From assembly GCA_016839165.1 (NCBI GenBank), contig CP069300.1, forward strand, positions 6,706,001-6,770,000: a DNA stretch of 64,000 nt, read 5' to 3'. Of this stretch, positions 8,296 through 16,909 are shown piece by piece. Numbering within the stretch: the stretch's first letter is position 1; every line of letters begins with the position of its first letter. The stretch comes from Bradyrhizobium sp. PSBB068 (GTDB lineage: Bacteria; Pseudomonadota; Alphaproteobacteria; Rhizobiales; Xanthobacteraceae). The position numbers were made by a program, and so were the translations under genes. The notes beneath the pieces were generated by a model. That model was not told the origin of the DNA. It made no database searches and worked only from the letters and a program-made list of their open reading frames with translations.

Positions 8296-9612
8296 TTACG
8301 TCGACGACACCGCGCCCCTGATCGCGCCCGCCGGCTGCGACGTGCCCGTCAGCCGTGCGCGCTCGGTGTTCGGCCACAGCAGCAGCAACCCGAACACGCC
8401 CGACCCCACCATGATCGCTGCGTTGATGGTGAAGCCCGTCATGTAGCCGGCCATCACGGCTCCGGCATGCTGGATCACACTGCCCATCACCTGCGGCGCC
8501 AGAATGCCCGAGAGCGTGTACAATGCGCCGTAGATCGCGATCATCGCGCCACGCTGCGATACCGGGGTGAACTCGCCGAGCATCGCCGGACACACCACAT
8601 AGATCGAGCCGCACAGCCCGGAGCCGACCACCAGCAGTGCGATCATCAGCGGGCCGGGCGCGACATGGGGCAGCGTGGCCAGAATGCAGCCACCGACGAT
8701 CAGCGGCACCGAACCGAGCACGCCGCGCGCGCCGCGGGTGGTGAAGCCGCGCGCCAGCATCAGCTGCGAGATCCAGCCGGTGAGGATCACGACGACAGCG
8801 CCGAACACCCATGGCAGGATCGAGATGAAATTGGCCTGCTGCTGGGTGTAGCCCAGTCCCTCGATGATGAAGGAGGTGAACCAGGTGAGCCCGAGCGACA
8901 GCGCCCAATAGGCGCCAAAGGTCGCCGCCACGCAGCCGATGAAGGTGCGCGACGTCAGAAGCCGCCAGTAGGGAATCCGTTGCTCTTCGGTGACGACAGC
9001 CGCCGTCGACACCAACGGCCCTTCCTTGCCGAACACAAACCAGGCGACGGCCCAGAGCAGGCTGACGACACCGAGCACACCGAACGCCAGATGCCAACTG
9101 TAGCTGTTGATGACCCAGCCCAGCGCGGGCATCGTCAGGATCACGCCGAACGCCGAACCCTGCGACAGGATCGCGGTCGGCAACGTGCGCTTCTCGTCGG
9201 GGAACCATTTGTAAATCGCATGAATGGCAACCGCCGCCGCCGGTCCTTCGCCGGCGCCGAGGATGATGCGGCAGATCATCAGCGTCGTGAAATCGACCGT
9301 CCCGACCATCGGAAACTGCGTCACCGCCCAGATCAGCGCCAGGATCAGCAGAATCCAGCGCGTCGACGCCCGGTTGGCGACGAAGCCGATCACGATCGCC
9401 GAGATCGAGAACAGATAGAAGAACGACGATCCGAGGGTGCCGAACTGCTCGGGAGTGAGGCCCAGATCCTTCCTGATCGGGACGCCCGCCAGACCGACCA
9501 CAATCTTGTCCGCAAAGTTCACCACCATGAACAGGAACAGAAGGAAGGTGATTTGCCAGGCGCCTTTGGGCGTGCTCTTCACCATCCCCCTGGGCATCGG
9601 TTGTGTCGTCAT
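8296..9612 (-). CDS. MFS transporter, anion:cation symporter (ACS)-like
   Basis: A 438-residue membrane protein with about twelve hydrophobic segments. I chose ATG 9612 because GGGGAG precedes it by six bases; the reading frame upstream to 9738 has no membrane segment or site. The N-terminus (GAWQITFLLFLFMVVNFADKIVVGLAGVPIRKDLGLT) in short pieces shows the D(K) of ACS-family segment 1 and the 'ADK' motif; GAGEGPAAAVAIHAIYKWFP near residue 120-140 is the typical loop of tartrate, glucarate and phthalate carriers. Members import organic anions with protons. Its convergent neighbour is an amidohydrolase. Substrate unknown. Confidence 0.85.
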   Translation of the reverse strand: MTTQPMPRGMVKSTPKGAWQITFLLFLFMVVNFADKIVVGLAGVPIRKDLGLTPEQFGTLGSSFFYLFSISAIVIGFVANRASTRWILLILALIWAVTQFPMVGTVDFTTLMICRIILGAGEGPAAAVAIHAIYKWFPDEKRTLPTAILSQGSAFGVILTMPALGWVINSYSWHLAFGVLGVVSLLWAVAWFVFGKEGPLVSTAAVVTEEQRIPYWRLLTSRTFIGCVAATFGAYWALSLGLTWFTSFIIEGLGYTQQQANFISILPWVFGAVVVILTGWISQLMLARGFTTRGARGVLGSVPLIVGGCILATLPHVAPGPLMIALLVVGSGLCGSIYVVCPAMLGEFTPVSQRGAMIAIYGALYTLSGILAPQVMGSVIQHAGAVMAGYMTGFTINAAIMVGSGVFGLLLLWPNTERARLTGTSQPAGAIRGAVSST

Positions 9613-9824
9613 GTCTGGCTCCCCGTCGTTTGTTTTTTTGGCTTCGTAAGTTCGGCCCCAATCGGCGATGCTAGCCACGCCTCGCCGCGCAACGCAACAG
9701 CGCATTTTCCTATGGTCGCAGCCGTAACAGCCGATCACGATCGCGTCGGCGCGGCCGCGACACGGTGATCTGTCATGGCGGCGCTGCTATGTTCTGCGCA
9801 ACGAAGAAAGCCCGGGGTTATTCC

Positions 9825-10577
9825 ATGAGCAGATCAATCCTACGCGCAGCCGCCTGCATGGCATTGTTGTCCGCCGCGGCGCCCGCTGTCCGCGCGCAGG
9901 ACGCGGCGAGCCCCGACTATGCGGCAATCGTCGCCGCACCCGATCGCAGCGACGCCGATCGCCAGACCGACCAGCGCCGGCAGCCGGCCAGGATGCTCGC
10001 CTTCGCCGGCGTCAAGCCCGGCATGACTATCCTCGATATGGCGGCGAGCGCGGGCTACAGCACCGAATTGTTGGCGCGCACCGTCGCCCCGTCAGGCAAG
10101 GTCTACGCCCAGGATTCGGCCAGTGTGCTGGAGCGATTCGTGAAGGACAAATTCGACACTCGCGCGAAGGCGCCCGCGATGAAGAACGTGGTCCATGTGG
10201 TGCGAGACTATGACGATCCGATTCCGCCCGAGGTGAAGGACTTCGACATGATCACCTTCTTCTTTTTCTATCACGACATCAGCTATCTGCCGGTCGATCG
10301 CGACGCCATGAACAGGAAGATGTTCGCAGCACTCAAGCCGGGCGGCTATCTCGTGATCGCGGATCACTCGGCCAAGCCGGGCGACGGCACCAACGTCGCC
10401 AAGACGCTGCACCGGATCGAGGAGAGCACCCTGAAACAGGAGATCGAGGCCGCCGGTTTCAAGCTGGTCGCCGAGGGCGATTTCCTGCATCATGCGGAGG
10501 ACCCGAAGGACATTCCCGTCTTCAAGGCCGCAGTGCCGATCGACGAGTTCGTCCTGAAATACCAGAAGCCGCAATGA
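9825..10577 (+). CDS. Exported class I SAM-dependent methyltransferase-like protein (COG4798 type)
   Basis: A 250-residue protein. The start at ATG 9825 gives a clear cleavable signal peptide: basic MSRSILR, hydrophobic AAACMALLSAAAP, and AVRAQD as the cleavage region. The mature part has a Rossmann methyltransferase core: VKPGMTILDMAASAGYST (motif I, near residue 62-80), GKVYAQD (acidic end of strand 2), FDMITFFFFYHD (motif near strand 4) and LKPGGYLVIADHS (near 165-178). Proteins of this kind are annotated as predicted methyltransferases yet carry export signals, which is odd because SAM is cytoplasmic. Stop TGA 10575 is followed directly by the ABC ATPase frame, suggesting co-transcription. 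The true reaction is unknown. Confidence 0.82.
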   Translation: MSRSILRAAACMALLSAAAPAVRAQDAASPDYAAIVAAPDRSDADRQTDQRRQPARMLAFAGVKPGMTILDMAASAGYSTELLARTVAPSGKVYAQDSASVLERFVKDKFDTRAKAPAMKNVVHVVRDYDDPIPPEVKDFDMITFFFFYHDISYLPVDRDAMNRKMFAALKPGGYLVIADHSAKPGDGTNVAKTLHRIEESTLKQEIEAAGFKLVAEGDFLHHAEDPKDIPVFKAAVPIDEFVLKYQKPQ

Positions 10578-10586
10578 GGCATCGCC

Positions 10587-11267
10587 ATCGCTTCGCCTGA
10601 CCAGACCGCCGCGCTGCTTCGCGTCACCGGCCTGACCAAGAGTTACCGCTCCGCCGGCGAAGACGTCGCGGTGCTGCGCGGCGTCGACCTCAATGTGGCG
10701 ACCGGCGAGAGCGTCGCGCTGACCGGCGAGTCCGGCAGCGGCAAGAGCACGCTACTGCATCTGATCGCGGGGTTAGACGCCGCCGACGGCGGCGAGATCA
10801 CGCTCGCCGAGATCATCGTCTCCGGCCTCAATGATGCCGGACGCGCCGAATTGCGGCGCGACCGGCTCGGCCTCGTGTTCCAGCAGTTCAACCTGATCCC
10901 AAGCCTGACGGTCGCGGACAATCTCGTGTTCCAGTCGCGCATCGCCGGCCGCCACGATGCGGCCTGGCATGACGAGCTGGTCGAGCGCCTGGGGCTGAAA
11001 GAGCTATTGAAACGCTATCCCGAGCAATTGTCCGGCGGCCAGCAGCAGCGCGTCGCGATCGGCCGCGCGCTGGCGCCGAAGCCGCTGTTGCTGCTCGCGG
11101 ATGAGCCGACCGGCAATCTCGACGAGGACACCGCCGACGAGGTGCTGCATCTGGCGCGTGATCTCGTTGCTCGCACCGGCTGCGGCTTCCTGATGGTCAC
11201 CCACAGCGCGCGGCTCGCCGCGACGCTCGACCGCCAGGTCACCCTGCATGCTGGAGTTATTGCGTGA
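10587..11267 (+). CDS. ABC transporter ATP-binding protein (MacB/LolD type) with no canonical start codon
   Basis: An ATPase of about 226 residues: Walker A GESGSGKST, Q-loop FQQFN, signature LSGGQQQR, Walker B LLLLADEPTG and the switch His in VTHS are all present. It energises the FtsX-type permease encoded next, with which it overlaps by four bases (GTGA). The first ATG/GTG/TTG in frame is GTG 10671, but beginning there would remove the first strand and the A-loop tyrosine (LLRVTGLTKSY). The frame is open back to the TGA at 10575 of the preceding gene. The best candidate is ATC 10587, seven bases after GAGG at 10576-10579; ATC 10581 and CTG 10614 are alternatives. A sequence error is also possible. 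Confidence 0.88.
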   Translation: MASPDQTAALLRVTGLTKSYRSAGEDVAVLRGVDLNVATGESVALTGESGSGKSTLLHLIAGLDAADGGEITLAEIIVSGLNDAGRAELRRDRLGLVFQQFNLIPSLTVADNLVFQSRIAGRHDAAWHDELVERLGLKELLKRYPEQLSGGQQQRVAIGRALAPKPLLLLADEPTGNLDEDTADEVLHLARDLVARTGCGFLMVTHSARLAATLDRQVTLHAGVIA

Positions 11268-13735
11268 GGCGCCCGCTCTGGATCCTCGCCGTGCTGCTCA
11301 GCCACTGGCGACGGCATCCGATGCAGCTTGCGACGCTCTTGATCGGGCTGATCTCGGCGACTGCGCTGTGGAGCGGCGTGCAGGCGCTGAACCAGCAGGC
11401 GCGCATCGCCTATGACCGCGCGGCTGCGACCTTCGGCGGCTCGCGCACCGCGATGCTGGTGAGCCGCGACAGCGCAACCTTCCCGCAACGACTGTTCGTC
11501 GATCTGCGCCGCGCCGGCTGGCCGGTATCGCCGATGCTGGAGGGCCGGATCCAGATCGACGGCCGCAGCTTCCGCCTGCTCGGGGTCGAGCCGGTGACGC
11601 TGCCCTCCGAGGTCGGCACCGCGCCGGCGGTGGGGCGCGGCAGCCTGCAAGCCTTCGTCACGCCACCCGGCGAAATGCTGGTGGCGCCGGAGACACTGCG
11701 CGATCTCGGCCTCAAGGAAGGCGAGCGGCCGCGCGCCAGTGGCATGACTCTGCCGCCGCTGCGCGTGCAGGCCGAGCTCGCACCCGGCGCGCTGGTGGTC
11801 GATATCGGCATCGCGCAGGATATCTTGAAGCTACCCGGCCAGGTATCGCGCCTGCTGGTCGGAAGGTCCAAAGGCAAATCCGAGGCACCGCACGCCACGC
11901 TCGAAAGCGTGGCGGGCGACAAGCTTCGTTTGATCGAGCCGAGCGCCGAGAGCGACCTCGAACGGCTGACCGACAGTTTCCATCTCAACCTCACCGCGTT
12001 CGGCTTGCTGTCATTCTTCGTCGGCCTGTTCATCGTCAACTCCGCGATCGGGCTCGCCTTCGAGCAACGGCTGCCGATGCTGCGCACGTTGCGCGCCTGC
12101 GGCGTCTCGGCACGGATGCTCAACAGTGTGCTGGTGATCGAGCTGGTGTCGCTGGCCCTGGTCGCGGGCCTGATCGGACTCGTCTGCGGATATTTCATCG
12201 CGGCAGCGTTGCTGCCGGACGTCGCGGCGTCACTGCGCGGGCTCTACGGCGCGCAGATTCCGGGACAGCTTTCGCTCAAGCCGGTCTGGTGGCTCGCCGG
12301 CGTTGCCATCAGCATCCTGGGCGCGCTGGCCGCCGCGGCCGCGAGTCTGATCAAGGCGATCCGGATGCCGGTGCTGGCAACCGCGCAGCCGCAGGCCTGG
12401 CAGCAGGCGCAACGGCGCTGGCTCATGTTCCAGAGCACAGCAGCGCTCGCGGTGTTTGCTGTCGCTGCCGCCCTCATCCGGTTCGGCGATTCCCTGATCG
12501 CGGGCTTTGCCGTGCTCGCCGCGCTGATGCTGGGCGCCGCATTGATCCTGCCGATGGTGCTGCAGATCGCGCTCGCGATCGGCCAGCGCAGCGCGCGGGC
12601 GCCGGTCGGCATCTGGTTCTGGGCCGACAGCCGACAGCAGCTTTCGGGACTGTCACTGGCGCTGATGGCGCTGCTGCTCGCGCTCGCGGTCAATGTCGGT
12701 GTCGGCACCATGGTGGACAGCTTCAGCCGCACCTTCCTGGTCTGGCTCGACGGCCGCCTCGCCGCGGACGTCTATGTCAGTGCCGCCAGCGATGCGCAGG
12801 CCAAGGAGATCAAGGCCTGGCTGCACGACCAGCCGGAGGTCGAGGCGATCCTGCCCGGCGGCCGCGCCGACACGCAATTTGGCGGCTCGCCGATCGAGGT
12901 GCTCGGCCTGCCCGATCACAGCACCTATCGCGACAACTGGCCGTTGCTGGAGAGCACGGCGAATGCCTGGATCAGGCTGCGCCCGGGCGACGCCTGTCTC
13001 GTCAGCGAGCAGCTGGCACGACGGATGAATCTCGGCCTCGGCGACCACATCGAGGTGCCCACGCCCGGCGGTAACTGGTCGCTCGAGATCGTCGGCATCT
13101 ACGCCGATTACGGTAATCCGAAGGGTCAGATCGCGGTCAACTTCGCTGCGCTGACGCGCCGATTCCCGCAGACGCCGCAGACCCGGCTCGGCCTCCGCGT
13201 CGCGCCGGATCGCATCGCGCCGCTGATCACGGCGATGCAGGAGAAGTTCGGTCTCGATGACCGCAGCGTCGCCGACCAGGCGACGATGAAGCGGGAATCC
13301 AAGCGGATCTTCAATCGCACCTTCTCGGTGACCGCGGCGCTCAACGCCTTCACGCTCGGTGTCGCTGGCATCGCGCTCTTGACCAGCCTGCTCACGCTGG
13401 CCAATTCGCGGCTGCCGCAGCTGGCGCCGCTATGGGCGATCGGCCTGACGCGGCGGCGACTTGCGGCGCTCGAACTGCTGAAGACCATGGCGGTCGCGCT
13501 GATCACCGCGCTGTTCGCGCTGCCGCTCGGCCTTTTGGTCGCCTGGTGCCTGCTTGCGATCGTCAACGTCAAGGCATTTGGCTGGCGGCTGCCGTTCCAC
13601 GTCTTCCCGCTGCAACTGATCGAGCTGCTCGCGGTGGCGATGGCCGCAGCGCTCTGTGCCGCCGCGCTGCCGGTCGCCAGACTGGCCCGCATGCAGCCGG
13701 CCACCCTGATCCGGACTTTCGTCAATGAGCGCTAG
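11264..13735 (+). CDS. ABC transporter permease, FtsX-like (large MacB/LolCE-type)
   Basis: An 823-residue membrane protein starting at GTG 11264, overlapping the ATPase stop by four bases. It has an N-terminal membrane segment (about residues 20-40), a periplasmic domain, a first FtsX block with several segments (about 240-380), two further segments (about 395-440), another segment near 465-485, a second periplasmic domain (about 500-660), and a final FtsX block (about 690-820) ending in ARLARMQPATLIRTF, the typical 'P..ALR' end of this family. Such permeases move lipids, lipoproteins or peptides out of the inner membrane rather than importing nutrients. The next gene, an AttH-like exported protein, overlaps by eleven bases and is a likely partner. 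Confidence 0.88.
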   Translation: MRRPLWILAVLLSHWRRHPMQLATLLIGLISATALWSGVQALNQQARIAYDRAAATFGGSRTAMLVSRDSATFPQRLFVDLRRAGWPVSPMLEGRIQIDGRSFRLLGVEPVTLPSEVGTAPAVGRGSLQAFVTPPGEMLVAPETLRDLGLKEGERPRASGMTLPPLRVQAELAPGALVVDIGIAQDILKLPGQVSRLLVGRSKGKSEAPHATLESVAGDKLRLIEPSAESDLERLTDSFHLNLTAFGLLSFFVGLFIVNSAIGLAFEQRLPMLRTLRACGVSARMLNSVLVIELVSLALVAGLIGLVCGYFIAAALLPDVAASLRGLYGAQIPGQLSLKPVWWLAGVAISILGALAAAAASLIKAIRMPVLATAQPQAWQQAQRRWLMFQSTAALAVFAVAAALIRFGDSLIAGFAVLAALMLGAALILPMVLQIALAIGQRSARAPVGIWFWADSRQQLSGLSLALMALLLALAVNVGVGTMVDSFSRTFLVWLDGRLAADVYVSAASDAQAKEIKAWLHDQPEVEAILPGGRADTQFGGSPIEVLGLPDHSTYRDNWPLLESTANAWIRLRPGDACLVSEQLARRMNLGLGDHIEVPTPGGNWSLEIVGIYADYGNPKGQIAVNFAALTRRFPQTPQTRLGLRVAPDRIAPLITAMQEKFGLDDRSVADQATMKRESKRIFNRTFSVTAALNAFTLGVAGIALLTSLLTLANSRLPQLAPLWAIGLTRRRLAALELLKTMAVALITALFALPLGLLVAWCLLAIVNVKAFGWRLPFHVFPLQLIELLAVAMAAALCAAALPVARLARMQPATLIRTFVNER

Positions 13736-14810
13736 CGGCACGATCACGCGGCGCGCGTTTGCCGGCGGCGCGCTGGCGCTGGCACTCGGCGGCAAGGGCT
13801 TTGCGCAGGGCTTTGCCGGGCTCGGCGAGAATGCCGAAGGTTTTTCCGCCGTCACGCCGGGCAAGCCGTTCGCTTTCCCTGTCGATCACGGCCCACATCC
13901 CGAGTTCCGGATCGAGTGGTGGTACGTCACGGCGAATCTTTCCGACGCCAGCGGCGCGGCCTATGGCGCGCAGTGGACGCTGTTCCGCCAGGCGATGAAG
14001 CCGGGCGGCCCCAACGAGGGCTGGGCCAACCAGCAACTCTGGATGGGGCATGCCGCCGTGACCAGCGCCACCACGCATCGCTTCAGCGAGACGTTTGCGC
14101 GCGGCGGTGTCGAGCAGGCCGGTGTCGCGGCCGTGCCTTTCCACGCCTGGATCGATGCCTGGGAGATGCGCGGGCTCGATGGATTCGACGCGCAGCGGGT
14201 CGCGCCGCTCGAGCTCAAGGCCTCCGCCGCCGACTTCTCGACCACGCTCCGGCTCGACGCCGACCGTGCGCTGGTTTTACAAGGCGACCACGGCTACAGC
14301 CGCAAATCGGATCGCGGGCAGGCCTCATACTACTACAGCCAGCCGTTCTACACGGCGTCCGGCCGCATCGTGATCGACGACAAACCGGTCGACGTAACCG
14401 GCACGGCGTGGATGGATCGCGAATGGAGCAGCCAGCCATTGGCGGCCGACCAGACCGGCTGGGACTGGTTCTCACTGCATCTGCCCGGCGACGAGAAGCT
14501 GATGCTGTACCGGCTGCGCCAGCAGGACGGCCGCGAGAACCTGTTCGGCAACTGGATCACGCCGGACGGCCGCTCGACCGAGATCGCAGCCGCCGGCAAT
14601 AGCCTCACCCCAATCGCGACCACCGAGATCGCCGGCCGCAAGCTGCCGACATCATGGCGCGTCGCTCTGCCGGCGCGCGGCCTCGCCATCGAGACCACGC
14701 CGCTCAATCCCCGGAGCTGGATGGGCACCAGCTTCCCCTATTGGGAAGGCCCGATCCGCTTTTCAGGCAGCTATGCCGGAATCGGCTATCTTGAGATGAC
14801 GGGATATTAG
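13725..14810 (+). CDS. AttH / carotenoid 1,2-hydratase-like exported protein
   Basis: A 361-residue protein whose start overlaps the permease by eleven bases, so it is probably translationally coupled. The N-terminus TITRRAFAGGALALALGG with AQG is a twin-arginine-type signal (RR followed by F and a hydrophobic run). The mature part has the AttH/CrtC lipocalin-like signature: FPVDHGPHPEFRIEWWYVT (about residues 46-64) with the paired Trp, and later TGTAWMDREWSSQ (about 225-237) and the final FSGSYAGIGYLEMTGY. The set ATPase + FtsX permease + AttH protein is a recurring proteobacterial gene arrangement. A hydrolase or lipid-binding role has been proposed for the family, but the substrate is not known. 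No carotenoid genes are nearby, so CrtC function is unlikely. Confidence 0.85.
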   Translation: MSASGTITRRAFAGGALALALGGKGFAQGFAGLGENAEGFSAVTPGKPFAFPVDHGPHPEFRIEWWYVTANLSDASGAAYGAQWTLFRQAMKPGGPNEGWANQQLWMGHAAVTSATTHRFSETFARGGVEQAGVAAVPFHAWIDAWEMRGLDGFDAQRVAPLELKASAADFSTTLRLDADRALVLQGDHGYSRKSDRGQASYYYSQPFYTASGRIVIDDKPVDVTGTAWMDREWSSQPLAADQTGWDWFSLHLPGDEKLMLYRLRQQDGRENLFGNWITPDGRSTEIAAAGNSLTPIATTEIAGRKLPTSWRVALPARGLAIETTPLNPRSWMGTSFPYWEGPIRFSGSYAGIGYLEMTGY

Positions 14811-14913
14811 GACGTCGACGGAAGATCGGCGCCGCAAAAGAAGCCCTGCTTGTCACACTGCGCGGCGCCGCCGCGTCATGACATCGGAGCCAACAGAAGA
14901 GGATACGCCTGCC

Positions 14914-15303
14914 ATGTACCATTACACGGCCATCGTCACCTGCCTTGCCGTTGCGTTCTACTTCTTCACCTCGACACAGGTTTCGCGCGCCCGTGCCGCC
15001 TACGGCGTCAAGCTGCCGGCGATTTCTGGCAATCCGGATTTCGAGCGCATCTTCCGCATCCAGATGAACACGCTGGAATGGATGCCGATCTTCCTGCCGT
15101 CGCTGTGGCTGTTCGCGATCTATGTCGGCGACGCTGCCGCGGCCGCGATCGGCGCGATCTGGGTGATCGGCCGCATCGTCTGCTTCATCGGCTATCGCGA
15201 GGCGGTGGCGAAACGCAGCCCCGGCTTCGCCATCCAGGCGGTCGCCTCCATCGTGTTGTGGGTCGGCGCGATCGGCGGCGCGGCGTGGCGTCTGGCGCAT
15301 TGA
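14914..15303 (+). CDS. MAPEG family membrane protein
   Basis: A 129-residue protein with about four hydrophobic segments: residues 3-20, 50-68, 70-90 and 108-125. ATG 14914 has GAGGA about ten bases upstream; the in-frame ATG 14878 would add a short charged tail. The conserved MAPEG features are visible: R and N/E residues in FERIFRIQMNTLEWMPIFLP (about 46-65), the family core 'RxxxNxxE' helix. Eukaryotic relatives are microsomal glutathione transferases and leukotriene synthases; bacterial ones may detoxify electrophiles with glutathione, which alphaproteobacteria make. The gene stands alone after the AttH gene and before a repeat pair. Confidence 0.85.
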   Translation: MYHYTAIVTCLAVAFYFFTSTQVSRARAAYGVKLPAISGNPDFERIFRIQMNTLEWMPIFLPSLWLFAIYVGDAAAAAIGAIWVIGRIVCFIGYREAVAKRSPGFAIQAVASIVLWVGAIGGAAWRLAH

Positions 15304-15330
15304 AGGCGCGATCGCGCCACAACCACCGCT

Positions 15331-15451
15331 GTCGTCCTGGCGAAAGCCAGGACCCATAACCACAGCAACCAGTTTTGCGAAGGCTGGGGCCACAGCGCAG
15401 CAGGGTAGCTAACATCGGTGGTTATGGGTCCCGGCTTTCGCCGGGACGACA
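15331..15451. repeat. Family A palindromic repeat pair
   Basis: Left copy about 15331-15360 with the variant arm CCTGGCGAAAGCCAGG, right copy about 15418-15451 with CCCGGCTTTCGCCGGG, in inverted orientation. The compensated base changes in both arms of the left copy (C-G to T-A pairs) show that the stem is maintained. It separates convergent genes. Confidence 0.85.
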
Positions 15452-15477
15452 CCGATACTTGTTGCCCCAGCGACGCA

Positions 15478-16668
15478 TCACTTCGTCAGCGGGCAACCCG
15501 AGTCCTTGGCCTTCGGGAAAGCCTGGTCGCCGGGCACCACGGCGAGCTGCTTGTAATAGTCCCACGGCTTCTTCGATTCCGACGGCTTCTTGACCTCGAA
15601 CAGATACAGGTCGTGGACCATGCGGCCGTTCTCCTGCACCTTGCCCTGGGCAAAGGCGTCGTCGACCGGCAGCTCCTTCAGCTTCTTGGCGACCGCATCC
15701 GAGTCCTTGGTGCCGGCGGCCTTCACCGCCTTCAGATAGCTCAGCGTCGCCGAATAGGTGCCGGCGTGGATCATGCTCGGCATCCGTCCGGTGCGCTTGA
15801 AGAAGCGCTCGGAGAAGGCGCGGCTCTTGTCGTCATGATCCCAGTAGAACCCCTCGGTCAGCACCAGGCCCTGCGCGGCCTCGAGCCCGAGACCGTTCAC
15901 CTCGGCGAGCGTCATCAGGAGGCCGGCGAGCTTCTGGCCGCCCCTGACGATGCCGAACTCGGCGGCCTGCTTGATCGAGTTGGTGGTGTCCTGGCCGGCA
16001 TTGGCGAGGCCGATCACCTTCGCCTTCGAGCTCTGTGCCTGCAGCAGGAAGGAGGAGAAGTCCGACGAGTTCAGCGGCACGCGCACCGAGCCCAGCACCT
16101 TGCCGCCGGCAGCGGTGACGATCTCGCTGGTGTCCTTTTCCAGCGCGTAGCCGAACGCATAGTCGGCGGTGAGGAAGAACCAGCTGTCGCCGCCGGCCTT
16201 CACCAGCGCGCCGCCGGTACCGACCGCGAGCGCATGGGTGTCGAACGCCCAGTGGAAGCCGTAGGGCGTGCAGGCCGCGCCCGTGATCGCCGAGGTCGCT
16301 GCGCCGACCACGATGTCGACCTTCTTCTTTTCCTTCGAGAGCTCCTGGACCGCGAGCGCCACCGACGAGGTTGTCAGCTCGGTGATCATGTCGACGCCAT
16401 CGGCGTCATACCAGCGCCGCGCGATCGAGGTCGCGAGATCGGGCTTGTTCTGGTGATCGGCGGTGATCATCTCGATCTTCTGGCCGAGCACCTCGCCGCC
16501 GAAATCCTCGATCGCCATCCTGGCGGCTTCGACCGAGTATTTTCCGCCGTAATCCGCGTAGACGCCCGACTGGTCGTTCAGGATGCCGATCTTGACACCC
16601 TGGGCCATCGCCGGCGCCGCCAGCATCAGGCTGCACGCCGCTACCGCGGCCAAAAATCCCGACTTCAT
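15478..16668 (-). CDS. ABC transporter substrate-binding protein, branched-chain amino acid (LivK) type
   Basis: A 396-residue periplasmic binding protein. ATG 16668 has GGGAGAG upstream. The signal peptide is MKSGFLAAVAACSLMLAAPAMAQG. The mature protein starts VKIGILNDQSGVYADYGG, the standard opening of type 1 periplasmic fold proteins (Peripla_BP_6). No permease or ATPase genes of the Liv type are adjacent, so it must use a transporter encoded elsewhere, or act as a sensor. In Bradyrhizobium such orphan binding proteins are very numerous and often bind aromatic acids or short carboxylates rather than amino acids. The sequence is clearly distinct from the two binding proteins at 49637 and 56925. 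Confidence 0.9.
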   Translation of the reverse strand: MKSGFLAAVAACSLMLAAPAMAQGVKIGILNDQSGVYADYGGKYSVEAARMAIEDFGGEVLGQKIEMITADHQNKPDLATSIARRWYDADGVDMITELTTSSVALAVQELSKEKKKVDIVVGAATSAITGAACTPYGFHWAFDTHALAVGTGGALVKAGGDSWFFLTADYAFGYALEKDTSEIVTAAGGKVLGSVRVPLNSSDFSSFLLQAQSSKAKVIGLANAGQDTTNSIKQAAEFGIVRGGQKLAGLLMTLAEVNGLGLEAAQGLVLTEGFYWDHDDKSRAFSERFFKRTGRMPSMIHAGTYSATLSYLKAVKAAGTKDSDAVAKKLKELPVDDAFAQGKVQENGRMVHDLYLFEVKKPSESKKPWDYYKQLAVVPGDQAFPKAKDSGCPLTK

Positions 16669-16789
16669 TGTTATGCTCTCCCAGCAGTTTTTTGATCAGG
16701 AAAAATCGACGCGACATTATTTTATAACCCGGCGCCTGCCCATCGATTTCAGTTCAGCCAAAAGTATGGGCTTGCGGTGCCTTACCCCT

Positions 16790-16892
16790 GTCATTCCGGG
16801 GCGCGCGCAGCGCGAGCCCGGAATCCATCGGGCCGCAGTCCAGGTGGATGAATGGATTCCGGGCTCGCCGCTACGCGGCGCCCCGGAATGAC
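16790..16892. repeat. Family B palindromic repeat pair
   Basis: Starts GTCATTCCGGGGC and ends with its complement GCCCCGGAATGAC, with nested GAGCCCGGAATCCAT and ATGGATTCCGGGCTC inside. The whole block of about 103 bases can fold as one long imperfect cruciform. Related copies lie at 32347, 48431 and 53787. Confidence 0.85.
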
Positions 16893-16909
16893 GGAAGAGA
16901 GATCATGGC

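Noticed and set aside
14878..14913. Earlier start of the MAPEG gene
   Set aside because: Adds a 12-residue charged leader unlike MAPEG proteins; ATG 14914 gives a typical start with GAGGA upstream.
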